Assembly: GCA_934352055.1 (NCBI GenBank)
Contig: CAKRJY010000011.1
Location: forward strand, 43,702 to 107,701
Source of the DNA: an uncultured Lachnospiraceae bacterium
Lineage (GTDB): Bacteria; Bacillota; Clostridia; Lachnospirales; Lachnospiraceae
Reading direction: 5' to 3'
DNA length: 64,000 nt
The notes beneath the pieces are model-generated. The model saw only the letters and a program-made list of their open reading frames with translations. It was not told the DNA's origin and did no database searches. Made by a program: the position numbers and the translations under genes. This document shows, piece after piece, positions 1-7,746 of this stretch. Numbering within the stretch: the stretch's first letter is position 1; the number at the start of each line of letters is the position of its first letter.

Positions 1-322
1 TCCATCCACCAATCACAGCGTAATACGTCATAATCAGCATTGGCACCAAAAAGGTCAGAAGCCCTAACTTTTTCCAACCCGGCCGCATGGTCTCATAAGC
101 GGCAACAGCACTCTTACCTGTCTTACGGCCGATTGCAATATCTGTTGTAAGCAGCGTAAAACCAAAGGTCAGCACCAGTACAATATAGATAATCAAAAAC
201 AAGCCGCCGCCGTCTTTTGCAACCAAATACGGAAATCGCCATAAGTTTCCCACGCCCACGGCACTTCCTGCTGCCGCCAGAACAAATCCAATCTGGCCGC
301 TAAAACTACTCTTTTTTTTCAT
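1..322 (-). CDS. NSS-family sodium-dependent transporter, N-terminal part (runs off window)
   Basis: The first ~107 residues are present; the rest lies left of the window. The start is an ATG preceded by AGGAGA at a good distance. The translation contains the hallmark first-helix signature GSAVGVGNLWRFPY of the neurotransmitter:sodium symporter (LeuT-like) family, followed by GGGLFLIIY and further hydrophobic helices. These proteins are inner-membrane Na+-coupled amino acid (or related solute) importers. The substrate cannot be read from this fragment. A leader hairpin and an extended -10 element (380-418) lie upstream on the same strand, so the gene probably has its own promoter. Confidence 0.93.
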   Translation of the reverse strand, partial: MKKKSSFSGQIGFVLAAAGSAVGVGNLWRFPYLVAKDGGGLFLIIYIVLVLTFGFTLLTTDIAIGRKTGKSAVAAYETMRPGWKKLGLLTFLVPMLIMTYYAVIGGW

Positions 323-379
323 CTTTTTAAATTTCTCCTGTTTTATATCGTTATTTTATATTTTCCTGAAATAAAAAAT

Positions 380-418
380 AACCACTGCGCAAAAATACGC
401 AGTGATTATATTATAGCA
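380..418 (-). promoter_or_regulatory. Extended -10 element plus 5'-leader hairpin (copy 1)
   Basis: On the minus strand TGCTATAAT (410-418) is an extended -10 box. Two bases further on a hairpin begins with arms AATCACTGCG and CGCAGTGGTT (380-407), followed by a T-rich run. The same arrangement with the same spacing recurs at 1721-1759. It can be read as a promoter with a hairpin at the very 5' end of the transporter mRNA, or as the terminator of the 461-1237 gene. It may serve as both. Confidence 0.5.
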
Positions 419-460
419 AGAATATTCTGTTGTGCCTAGGAATTTCTTCCTTAATTTCCG

Positions 461-1237
461 TTAATTTCCACTACATCCGTGCTTGTCTTCGCCGCAAGAA
501 TGACCTCCACAGGAATGACCTTCTCCATGACCATGATGTGAGCACGCTACATTTGGATTGTATCCCAGATTATTTGCCAAAAGTGCCTCTACTGCTGCAT
601 CACAAGATCCTGCCACGCCACCGTACAACTTGATACCAGCCTGTGCCAATGCATTCTGTGCACCGCCACCAATACCTCCACAGATGAGCACATCTGCCTT
701 TGCTCCTGTAAGAAATCCTGCAAGTGCTCCGTGTCCCTGTCCGTTGGTATCCACAACCTGGGTATTTACAATCTTACCATCTTCTACATCGTAAAGTTTA
801 AACTGCTCCGAATGTCCAAAATGCTGAAAAATATTTCCATCCTCATATGTAACTGCGATTCTCATTTGCTTTTCTCCCTTCTCTTGAAACTGATCTCCAT
901 ACCTATGTCTCTGGCAACCGCCACAATGACATACGTCTTCCTTGCCTTCACAAAGGCGGTAGTCTCCTCCCTCAATACGAAGGGGCATGCCTTCTACGAG
1001 TGCTGTCGCAATTTTTGCTCTGGCTGTATTGTAAATCGCCTGCGCTGTTGTCCTTGCCACCTGCATATAACTGCTGCATTCTTCCTGTGAAAAACCCTGC
1101 TCATCAATCAGACGGATTGTTTCAAACTCATCTACCGTCAAAACGACTGCTGTCTGATTTTCATCCTGTCCTACAGGCACGAAGTCACATACCTTTGGCA
1201 TGTGGCATACTTTTCTGCACTTTCTCGGTCTTGGCAT
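461..1237 (-). CDS. DUF134 (UPF0251) regulator fused to NifX/NifB-type dinitrogenase cofactor domain
   Basis: The protein has 258 aa. Residues 1-~100 match the DUF134/UPF0251 family, which starts MPRPRKCRKVC and carries an HTH-like segment. Residues ~124-230 form a NifX/NifB C-terminal-like domain (MRIAVTYEDG, HFGHSEQF, ICGGIGGGAQNAL), normally linked to iron-molybdenum cofactor or Fe-S cluster handling. The tail after ~235 is rich in His and Cys (HHGHGEGHSCGGHSCG) and probably binds metal. The two domains are often separate neighbouring genes; here they are fused. No nitrogenase genes are nearby, so a general metal or Fe-S role with DNA binding is inferred. Two palindromes overlap its promoter (1257-1314). 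Confidence 0.88.
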   Translation of the reverse strand: MPRPRKCRKVCHMPKVCDFVPVGQDENQTAVVLTVDEFETIRLIDEQGFSQEECSSYMQVARTTAQAIYNTARAKIATALVEGMPLRIEGGDYRLCEGKEDVCHCGGCQRHRYGDQFQEKGEKQMRIAVTYEDGNIFQHFGHSEQFKLYDVEDGKIVNTQVVDTNGQGHGALAGFLTGAKADVLICGGIGGGAQNALAQAGIKLYGGVAGSCDAAVEALLANNLGYNPNVACSHHGHGEGHSCGGHSCGEDKHGCSGN

Positions 1238-1256
1238 GCTACGGCTCCTTTGTTAT

Positions 1257-1314
1257 TGGCATATGCCAGTTAATATTTCCATCTATACTTTACTTCCATT
1301 TATGGCATATGTCA
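1257..1314 (-). promoter_or_regulatory. Two TGGCATATGCCA palindromes overlapping a promoter
   Basis: TGGCATATGCCA at 1257-1268 is a perfect 12-bp palindrome. TGGCATATGTCA at 1303-1314 is a one-mismatch copy 46 bp away. On the minus strand the second copy contains TTGACA, followed after 17 bp by TAAAGT, a plausible -35/-10 pair for the DUF134-NifX gene. An operator overlapping -35 plus a second site near the ribosome site fits autoregulation by the DUF134 domain, which is inference. Confidence 0.6.
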
Positions 1315-1372
1315 ATTATCATTGTGGAATATTATCCTCTTTGTCTGCCAATAAACATTTTTCTACAAACAT

Positions 1373-1666
1373 TTAGCCTTGCAATCCTGCCGACTGACGG
1401 ATCATGTCTTCGACAACGATATCGTAGATTTCACCAATGGTATTGCAATATTCCAAGACTTTCCATGGCTCATTGGTATGGAAATGGATTTTTATCAAAT
1501 CCTCATCGCCTGCTGCAATCAGGCAGTTCCCTTCAAAATGCTCTGTGATGTAATCTGCAATTTCATCTTCGTCCAGATCCTCATCTCTGCGGTCAATCAG
1601 AAGCTGCGTATCATAACGATAGGCAAACTGATCATCTTCTACATCTACACTATTTACATTTTCCAT
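1373..1666 (-). CDS. Small FakA/DAK-phosphatase C-terminal-like protein
   Basis: The protein has 97 aa with an ATG start preceded by GAGAGGAA. The segment DEDLIKIHFHTNEPWKVLEY followed by GEIYDIVVEDM resembles the C-terminal domain of fatty acid kinase FakA/YloV (DAK phosphatase-like), where KVHxHTxxPxxVLEY is typical. The kinase (DAK2) domain is absent, so this is a stand-alone domain of unknown function, perhaps binding a fatty-acid or DegV-like partner. It sits between the leader hairpin at 1721-1759 and the DUF134-NifX gene, on the same strand. Confidence 0.75.
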   Translation of the reverse strand: MENVNSVDVEDDQFAYRYDTQLLIDRRDEDLDEDEIADYITEHFEGNCLIAAGDEDLIKIHFHTNEPWKVLEYCNTIGEIYDIVVEDMIRQSAGLQG

Positions 1667-1720
1667 AATGAATTCCTCTCTTTCCGAATAGTATTTTCAT
1701 ACTTATCCTAAATATGAAAC

Positions 1721-1759
1721 AACCACTGCGCATATTCACGCAGTGGTTTTATTATAGCA
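1721..1759 (-). promoter_or_regulatory. Extended -10 element plus leader hairpin (copy 2)
   Basis: TGCTATAAT (1751-1759) on the minus strand is followed after two bases by a hairpin with arms AACCACTGCG and CGCAGTGGTT (1721-1748). Spacing and stem match the copy at 380-418. It lies upstream of the 97-aa FakA-like gene and downstream of the GH31 gene, so it may also end GH31 transcription, although its T-run (TTGTTT) is poor. Confidence 0.5.
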
Positions 1760-1785
1760 CAATATGATTTCAAGCCGAGTAAAAT

Positions 1786-4287
1786 CTACATTCCAATCAA
1801 GTCAAATGCCTCAAAAGACACAACCACCTGATAGTCATGATGGATATTCGGATATTTGATCTGGACAGATTTTAAGGTCTGGCTATAGTACCAGCCGCTC
1901 TCTGCCGCTTCATAGTCCTCACGATACAGAAAATGTTCTATCTCCTTACCATCCACTTGCACCCAATATGGCGATTTCTCACGATGCACCATATCAATAT
2001 GCATCTTTTGTACAGGGCTTTCATAAGAACCGGTAAACGTAAAGTCAAGCGTTGTCTTTTCTCCGGCATGCATGGCAATATGGGTATTGCAGTAAACGCC
2101 CTTTTCAAAGTCAAGTGTTGCGCCGTCATCATCATAAAGATCAAACACTGCATCTTCATCCGGCACACAAAGAATCTTTAACTCACTGACTTTCTCTGTC
2201 GCAAGATTAAAAAGCTGATTTTCTGCAACCGGCACAATCGAACCGCTTTTTACAAACATCGGAATGCTTGAAAGAGTGACCGGAATTGTAATGGTCTGTC
2301 CGCCCTCGTAGGCTTCTCTGGTCTTGTAATCGTAAAATGTTGTTCCTTCTGGCAAATAGATTTCCCGCTCACTCGCACCTTTTTCGACCACATTTGCCAC
2401 CAGAAGCGAATCCCCTAACATAAACTCGATTCCTTCATTATAACAATGCGCATCCTCCTGAAACGCATACACAAGCGGTTCCATAATCGGTGCACCTGTC
2501 TTTGCTGCACGCGCCATCAACGCATACATATAAGGAGACAAACGATAACGGAACTGAATCGCATCACGAATCAGATGCTTGGTGCCGCTATACATCCACG
2601 GCTCTGTAACTGTATTATCTATATTTGTCGAATGGATAGAAAAACGTGGCTGAAAAATGCCGTTTTGTACCCAGCGCACAAAAAGTTCTTCCTCCGGTGC
2701 TGTGCCATAAAATCCACCGATATCGCAGCCATGATTTGCCACACCGGAAAGCCCCATGCCAAGAATTGTTGCTATATTATATTTCAGGCTTTCCCAGCAC
2801 GTAAGGTTATCCCCAGCCCATGTCTGTGCATAACGCTGGATACCTGCATGGCCTGATCGGCACACTGCAAAAGCTCTGGTGTTCGGGAATTCCTCATGTA
2901 CCGCCTCCTGCGTCAACTGACACATCAAGTTACTCATAACCGGTTTTACCTGGCCGATGGTAGCGCCCTTTCCTTCAAAGGAAACTCTGGCGTCTTTATC
3001 CACAAGACCTTCGTATTCACAGTTATCATTCCACACAGATGTCACACCATAGGATAACAAATTATCTTTTAAATATTGCTTCCAGTCATTACGCACAGAT
3101 TCCTTTGTATAGTCGACATAATTACCCATGCCGCCCCACCAGAGACCTACCGCCGGTTTTTCTTCCTCGCTGTCTTTTACAAACATGCCCTTTTCTTCCA
3201 TTTCCTTCTTATAAGGATGAGATAAAAGCATACCCGGTTTCACATTCGGAGAAACGGTAATTCCGCGCTCTGTCATCTGTTTAAAATGATCTGCTGGGTC
3301 TTTGAATTTATCATGATTCCAGGTAAATGTGTAACGTTTCATACCCTCGCCAGCATCAATCTCACAATATCCGGAAGATAACTGGAAACCATCCATCGGT
3401 ATCTGCTCTTTTTTGGCAGTATCAACAAAGCCCACAATGGCATCATCCGCATCCTTCGGCAATTCCGGATAATACATGGAAGAACCGAGATATCCAAGTG
3501 CCGTCTTCGGCAGCATAACCGATTTCCCTGTCAAATCCGTATAGCGCGAAACAATTTCTTTCATCGTTGGTCCCGCAATAAAGAAAAGATCAATATCACC
3601 GCCATCCATGCGGACGGTGCTATGGTGCTTTGTATAATTACTATGGGACCTGCCCATGTTAAAATCGCATTCCCAGGTTGTGTGATAAAAATATCCCACT
3701 GCTTTTTTGGTGCGTTCATTCAATTTCAGATAAAATGGAATGTGCTTATATAAAGCATCTGTTTTTTCCGGATTGTAGCCCATGCAATCTCCCGGTGCTG
3801 TCTGCATAAATGATTCACGCTTATTGAGTTCGCCCGTGCGCTCACCAAATCCATAATAATTGTCTGCACTTTCCATAACGCATGTATGAATCCGACGACC
3901 ATTGCTGTCGCAGAGCCATCCACGATATGGGATATCCTCGTGCAAAAGCGTTCCCTCTTCATCGTAAATCTGCAAAAGAAATGGATCTTTTTGTACCACA
4001 ACTTTTAATTTTGTCCCCTGCAGTACCACCTTAGATGCATCTTCTGTCATCACAGCATCTGCCGGTGTAATTCTATGACGATATCCTTTTAACACTTCAT
4101 CCATACGGTCTTCCCAGGCTGTCATCACAAGCGAATACGATTCCTCCGCAAAATCTCCCGTAAAGCCCGCACGAATACGCACAATATCATCGGTCAAAAA
4201 TAAGATACGCATTTCTATGGCATTCGTTGATAGCACAAATGTCTGCGCTCTTTTTTCCACCCCGAGCAGTTTTTCTACAATTTTCAT
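1786..4287 (-). CDS. Glycoside hydrolase family 31 (alpha-glucosidase/alpha-xylosidase type)
   Basis: The protein has 833 aa with a GGGG ribosome site upstream of the ATG. It has an N-terminal beta-sandwich, a (beta/alpha)8 catalytic domain and C-terminal beta domains as in GH31. The probable nucleophile Asp is in WNDNCEYEG near residue 416. The acid/base Asp is in QRYAQTWAGDN near residue 493. No signal peptide is seen, so it acts in the cytoplasm on imported oligosaccharides. It lies downstream of the GPH symporter and esterase genes but has its own promoter (4342-4383), which shares a regulatory site with the esterase promoter. Specificity (alpha-xylosidase, as in xyloglucan use, or alpha-glucosidase) cannot be fixed from sequence alone. 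Confidence 0.93.
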   Translation of the reverse strand: MKIVEKLLGVEKRAQTFVLSTNAIEMRILFLTDDIVRIRAGFTGDFAEESYSLVMTAWEDRMDEVLKGYRHRITPADAVMTEDASKVVLQGTKLKVVVQKDPFLLQIYDEEGTLLHEDIPYRGWLCDSNGRRIHTCVMESADNYYGFGERTGELNKRESFMQTAPGDCMGYNPEKTDALYKHIPFYLKLNERTKKAVGYFYHTTWECDFNMGRSHSNYTKHHSTVRMDGGDIDLFFIAGPTMKEIVSRYTDLTGKSVMLPKTALGYLGSSMYYPELPKDADDAIVGFVDTAKKEQIPMDGFQLSSGYCEIDAGEGMKRYTFTWNHDKFKDPADHFKQMTERGITVSPNVKPGMLLSHPYKKEMEEKGMFVKDSEEEKPAVGLWWGGMGNYVDYTKESVRNDWKQYLKDNLLSYGVTSVWNDNCEYEGLVDKDARVSFEGKGATIGQVKPVMSNLMCQLTQEAVHEEFPNTRAFAVCRSGHAGIQRYAQTWAGDNLTCWESLKYNIATILGMGLSGVANHGCDIGGFYGTAPEEELFVRWVQNGIFQPRFSIHSTNIDNTVTEPWMYSGTKHLIRDAIQFRYRLSPYMYALMARAAKTGAPIMEPLVYAFQEDAHCYNEGIEFMLGDSLLVANVVEKGASEREIYLPEGTTFYDYKTREAYEGGQTITIPVTLSSIPMFVKSGSIVPVAENQLFNLATEKVSELKILCVPDEDAVFDLYDDDGATLDFEKGVYCNTHIAMHAGEKTTLDFTFTGSYESPVQKMHIDMVHREKSPYWVQVDGKEIEHFLYREDYEAAESGWYYSQTLKSVQIKYPNIHHDYQVVVSFEAFDLIGM

Positions 4288-4341
4288 GGTAATCCCCCTT
4301 TTATATATTATATTGAGCCTTTTCTAATTTCTTATATTTTC

Positions 4342-4383
4342 ATACTAGCAAAGAAGAGACAGCAAATCTACACCAATTCTGCT
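4342..4383 (-). promoter_or_regulatory. GH31 promoter with shared 23-bp regulatory site
   Basis: A 23-bp site (4361-4383), AGCA..ATTGGTGTAGA..TGCT on the minus strand, is followed by TTTGCTAGTAT, an extended -10 with hexamer TAGTAT at 4342-4347. The -35 is poor, as expected for an activated promoter. The site matches the one at 6767-6789 in core TGGTGTAG and in both AGCA/TGCT ends. The distance from site to TTTGCTA is identical in the two. Outer bases also form a GAGACAGCA/TGCTGTCTC stem, but without a good T-run, so a terminator is less likely. Confidence 0.65.
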
Positions 4384-4445
4384 GTCTCTCCATTCATTCT
4401 TTTACATATCTTGCTATTATATTTTTTTCCTTGTTAATATCTGCT

Positions 4446-5867
4446 CTACTGTGCTTTTCTCTCAGCAATGGCATCTACATTTGCCTGCACTGCCTTCTTT
4501 GACAATGGATAAAGAAATGCAAGTGATGCTGCAAGAACCAGGAATCCAATTGCAGGGAAAAGTGTGGTCACATCATAAATCCCATTGACAACGTCTGGAT
4601 CAAATGCTGTTGCACTGCTATATCCTACGATAGAAAGAAGAAGACCTGTTAATCCATTCGCAGCAGCCTGTCCTAATTTTCTTGCGAAAGAATATACAGA
4701 GTAAACAGTTCCGTCACTACGAATATTTTTCTTTACTTCAATATCATCGATTACATCAATAATCATTGCCCAGCACATGATGTTAAAGAATGACATTCCG
4801 GCATAGGCTAACATATAAAGTGCGATAAATACAGCTACGTTGGTTGTATGCACAAAGTATGCAATGAACATAGAACCTGCACCAATAAAAGCACCAACAA
4901 CAGCTAATTCTTTCTTACCAAATTTAGCAGCAAGTTTTGTTACAAAGGTTGACATAACAAGCACAACACCGCAGCCAAGAAGACCACTCATAGAAAGTGC
5001 TTTTGCACTGTTAAAGTAGTTTGGATAAATGTAGTTGTTCATTCCGGAAAGTGTCATCTGTACCAAAAGGAAAACGAGTGCAGAGACAACAATACCTACG
5101 AATGCACGGTTTGTAAATAATACGCCAAAGAGTTCAAATACATTTTTCTTCTCTTCCGGTGCTTCCATCTTTACACGCTCCGTAGAAAGATGATAGCAGA
5201 TGAGATATACCAGAACAGCCAGAATAGAACATACACCAGAAGCCAGCATTGTCTTGCTTCCACTCAATACCTGATGTCCTTCTGCATCTGTCGTATATAC
5301 AACCATTGGTAAAATAACAACAATAACAATCTGTGCCACTGTAGCACCGATGGTTCTCCAGTTAGAAAGCATGGCTCTTTCTTCCGGCTTGTCACTCATT
5401 GCAGATGCCATAGAACCATATGGAATATTTACACCGGTATAGCATACAGAACCCCAAAGGATATAGGTAAAGAACATCCAGAATACCTTAAATCCCATTG
5501 GCTTATCTGCAAAGTATGGTGCGAAAATCAGGAAAGATGCCACCGCAACCGGACCTGCAAAACGACGTACCCATGGAGCAAATTTTCCCTTTGCCGTATA
5601 TCCGGAACGGTCTACTACCTGTCCCATAGCTACATCGGTAAAAGCATCCACTACTTTTGCTGCCATCATCAGTGTTCCTACAAGTGCTGCACTAACACCC
5701 ATGATATCTGTATAAAATTTCATCATAAACAGAGCTGCGATAACAAAGGTTAAATCGTTCGCAAAATCGCCTGCTGCATAACCGATCTTATCTCTCAGAC
5801 CAAATGGTCTTTTTGCATTTTCTTCAAACTGCGCCATTACTGCCGCATCCTTTTTGTTTTTACTCAT
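4446..5867 (-). CDS. GPH-family sugar:cation symporter (MFS)
   Basis: The protein has ~473 aa and 12 predicted membrane helices. It has the features of glycoside-pentoside-hexuronide symporters of the MelB/XynB/LacS type: GDFANDLTFV near the N-terminus, DAFTDVAMGQVVDRS (the family Asp-rich helix), and NIPYGSMASAMSDKPEERAMLSNWR. The start is set at the ATG at 5867, because GGGAGG lies just upstream; a longer TTG-started reading would place the ribosome site inside the gene. It follows the esterase by 18 bp and is probably cotranscribed from the promoter at 6748-6789. It likely imports the oligosaccharide cleaved by GH31 and the esterases. Confidence 0.92.
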   Translation of the reverse strand: MSKNKKDAAVMAQFEENAKRPFGLRDKIGYAAGDFANDLTFVIAALFMMKFYTDIMGVSAALVGTLMMAAKVVDAFTDVAMGQVVDRSGYTAKGKFAPWVRRFAGPVAVASFLIFAPYFADKPMGFKVFWMFFTYILWGSVCYTGVNIPYGSMASAMSDKPEERAMLSNWRTIGATVAQIVIVVILPMVVYTTDAEGHQVLSGSKTMLASGVCSILAVLVYLICYHLSTERVKMEAPEEKKNVFELFGVLFTNRAFVGIVVSALVFLLVQMTLSGMNNYIYPNYFNSAKALSMSGLLGCGVVLVMSTFVTKLAAKFGKKELAVVGAFIGAGSMFIAYFVHTTNVAVFIALYMLAYAGMSFFNIMCWAMIIDVIDDIEVKKNIRSDGTVYSVYSFARKLGQAAANGLTGLLLSIVGYSSATAFDPDVVNGIYDVTTLFPAIGFLVLAASLAFLYPLSKKAVQANVDAIAERKAQ

Positions 5868-5885
5868 TGTTTTTTTTCCTCCCAA

Positions 5886-6686
5886 TTACTGTAAAAGCCA
5901 ATCTAAAATATCCTGAATATATTTATCCCAAAATGTCCAGTCATGACCGCCTGCGTCTTCTTTATATACGAGATCTGCATTTTTCTTCTGCAAAGTGTCT
6001 CTTACATGCAGATTGGACTGATACAAAAAGTCATCTGTTCCAACTGCCTGATATAGCTTTGGAACACATCCCTTTGCCACATCCTGATCATACAGTGCAA
6101 ACAAATCATAACTGCTTCCAGCAAGTTTTTCCGGATCACCAAAGGAATCTTCCCATGAGAACGGATTATTTTCATTTTCCTGGATGGTTGAGCTCTGATA
6201 CAAACCGGCAATATCAAGTGCTCCTGACATACTTGCTGCTTTTACATAAAGATCCGGACGACTCAATCCTAAATACCATGCGCCATAACCTCCCATGGAA
6301 AATCCGGCGACATATGTCTTTTCGCGATCTTTGCTGACAGGAAATACCCCCTGAATAAATGTTGGTAATTCTTCTGTAAAAAATGTTTTGTATTTTTTAC
6401 CACTCTTAAGATCCTGATAAAATGAATTCTCAGCTGATGCCATAACAACAACAATCCCTCGATCCTGTGCGTATCTGTCAATGTTGCTGTAACGAATCCA
6501 TGAAAAGGCATCGCCGTAGGCACCATGAAGCAGATAAAGTACAGGAAGACCAGCTTCATAATCATATTTTTCTGTATGATTGATCTCCGTGATTTCCTCA
6601 CTGCTTCCCGGTGTTGGAACAAATACATTTAATGTAATGTTGCTTCCTAACGAGAAACTATAATAATGTGTTTCCATCAATGCCAT
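5886..6686 (-). CDS. Esterase, alpha/beta hydrolase (CE1/esterase D-like)
   Basis: The protein has 266 aa. LYLLHGAYGDAFSW supplies the oxyanion region, AGFSMGGYGAWYL holds the GxSxG nucleophile elbow, and GGHDWTFWDKYI carries the catalytic His. This architecture is typical of feruloyl/acetyl esterases of CE1 and the esterase D group. No signal peptide is seen, so it is cytoplasmic and deacylates imported oligosaccharides or detoxifies esters. The ATG at 6686 is preferred over an upstream GTG because GAGGAGGTG lies directly before it. It is the first gene of an operon with the GPH symporter. Confidence 0.88.
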   Translation of the reverse strand: MALMETHYYSFSLGSNITLNVFVPTPGSSEEITEINHTEKYDYEAGLPVLYLLHGAYGDAFSWIRYSNIDRYAQDRGIVVVMASAENSFYQDLKSGKKYKTFFTEELPTFIQGVFPVSKDREKTYVAGFSMGGYGAWYLGLSRPDLYVKAASMSGALDIAGLYQSSTIQENENNPFSWEDSFGDPEKLAGSSYDLFALYDQDVAKGCVPKLYQAVGTDDFLYQSNLHVRDTLQKKNADLVYKEDAGGHDWTFWDKYIQDILDWLLQ

Positions 6687-6747
6687 TTTTTTCACCTCCT
6701 CTTTTTTATCGCAACGTTTTTTTCTTGTCTCTTGCGTTTCTGGGAAA

Positions 6748-6789
6748 ATGGTAGCAAAATGAAAAAAGCAAAACTACACCATTTTTGCT
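6748..6789 (-). promoter_or_regulatory. Esterase-symporter promoter with shared 23-bp regulatory site
   Basis: On the minus strand the site AGCAAAAATGGTGTAGTTTT plus GCT (6767-6789) is followed by TTTGCTACCAT, an extended -10 with hexamer TACCAT at 6748-6753. Site, offset and TTTGCTA match the GH31 promoter at 4342-4383. The divergent AraC gene at 6902 is the natural candidate activator. The rest of the 215-bp intergenic region is T/A-rich without other clear signals apart from the AraC gene ribosome site. Confidence 0.65.
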
Positions 6790-6901
6790 TTGTATGGCTT
6801 GTTTTTTTACAAATCTTGTTGTCTGCATTTATTTTTGTGGAAAAAACAAACAACATTTCATATGATGATGCCAAGTTTTTTGGTAAAAAGGAGGACTTTG
6901 A

Positions 6902-7720
6902 ATGATTGATCGCGCAGGTATCTTAATGGACAATGGGGCAACGATCGCCTGTCATCGTGTCGAAGGTATGAATGACAATATGTCACATTCTCATTACCAT
7001 ACGTATTTTGAGCTCTACTTTTTAGAGGGTGGCGCACGTCATCACATCATGCAGGATCAACAGTACGAGACGAAAGTCGGCAGTTTCATGCTCTTCGCAC
7101 CTTATGTCATGCATTATTCTTTTTCCGATCATGATGTGCCTTTCAAGCGGACAGTACTCTACTTTAAGGAGGATGCTATTTTTTCTCCCGCTTTGCTTTC
7201 TATGCTAAAAGAAGGCAGTGGACTCTATGAACCAGAGCAAAAGATTTCATCCAGTGTTCATTATTTATTGAATGAAATCCAAAGAGAACAGAAGCGCGAT
7301 GATGCTCTCCACGAAGCAGCTATGCAAAATCTGCTAAACACACTGCTTCTTGCAATCATGCGCACTACAAGCGCTGCTCCAAAGCCAGAGACACAAAGCC
7401 GCATGGCAAAAGTCATTTCTTATATTGAAAAGAACTACCAGCATGAATTACGTTTACAGGATATTGCTGCGGAATTTTATGTCAGCGAATATTATTTGTG
7501 TCATGAGTTCAAAAAATACACAAACCGCACCATTGTGCAGTACATCAATACCCTTCGCATATTGCATGCCCAGCGACTCATTACAGAAAGTGACCTCAAT
7601 TTTACCAAGATAGCAGAACAAACGGGATTTTCTTCGCTAACGCATTTTAACCGTACCTTCAAATCCATTGTTGGCACTTCTCCATCTGCGTATCGCAAGA
7701 CAAACCCGAAACAAGTCTAA
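6902..7720 (+). CDS. AraC-family transcriptional regulator with cupin sensor
   Basis: The protein has 272 aa and starts at an ATG 8 bp after AAGGAGG. The N-terminal ~110 residues form a cupin-type sugar-binding domain (HSHYHTYFELYFLEGG). The C-terminal ~100 residues carry two helix-turn-helix motifs of the AraC/XylS type (LQDIAAEFYVSEYYLCHEF and FTKIAEQTGFSSLTHFNRTFK, ending SPSAYRK). It is divergent from the esterase-symporter operon and runs into another alpha/beta hydrolase gene 26 bp downstream. It is probably the local activator acting on the two identical-layout sites at 4361 and 6767. Confidence 0.93.
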   Translation: MIDRAGILMDNGATIACHRVEGMNDNMSHSHYHTYFELYFLEGGARHHIMQDQQYETKVGSFMLFAPYVMHYSFSDHDVPFKRTVLYFKEDAIFSPALLSMLKEGSGLYEPEQKISSSVHYLLNEIQREQKRDDALHEAAMQNLLNTLLLAIMRTTSAAPKPETQSRMAKVISYIEKNYQHELRLQDIAAEFYVSEYYLCHEFKKYTNRTIVQYINTLRILHAQRLITESDLNFTKIAEQTGFSSLTHFNRTFKSIVGTSPSAYRKTNPKQV

Positions 7721-7746
7721 AGCATTGTAAAAGGAGAACACATCAT

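Noticed and set aside
461..1237. Nitrogen fixation locus
   Set aside because: Only a NifX-like domain is present; there are no nifHDK or nifB radical SAM genes.
4356..4388. Terminator hairpin between the symporter and GH31 genes
   Set aside because: The stem is real, but the T-run is poor and its core matches the regulatory site at 6767-6789 with the same offset to -10. A regulatory reading explains more.
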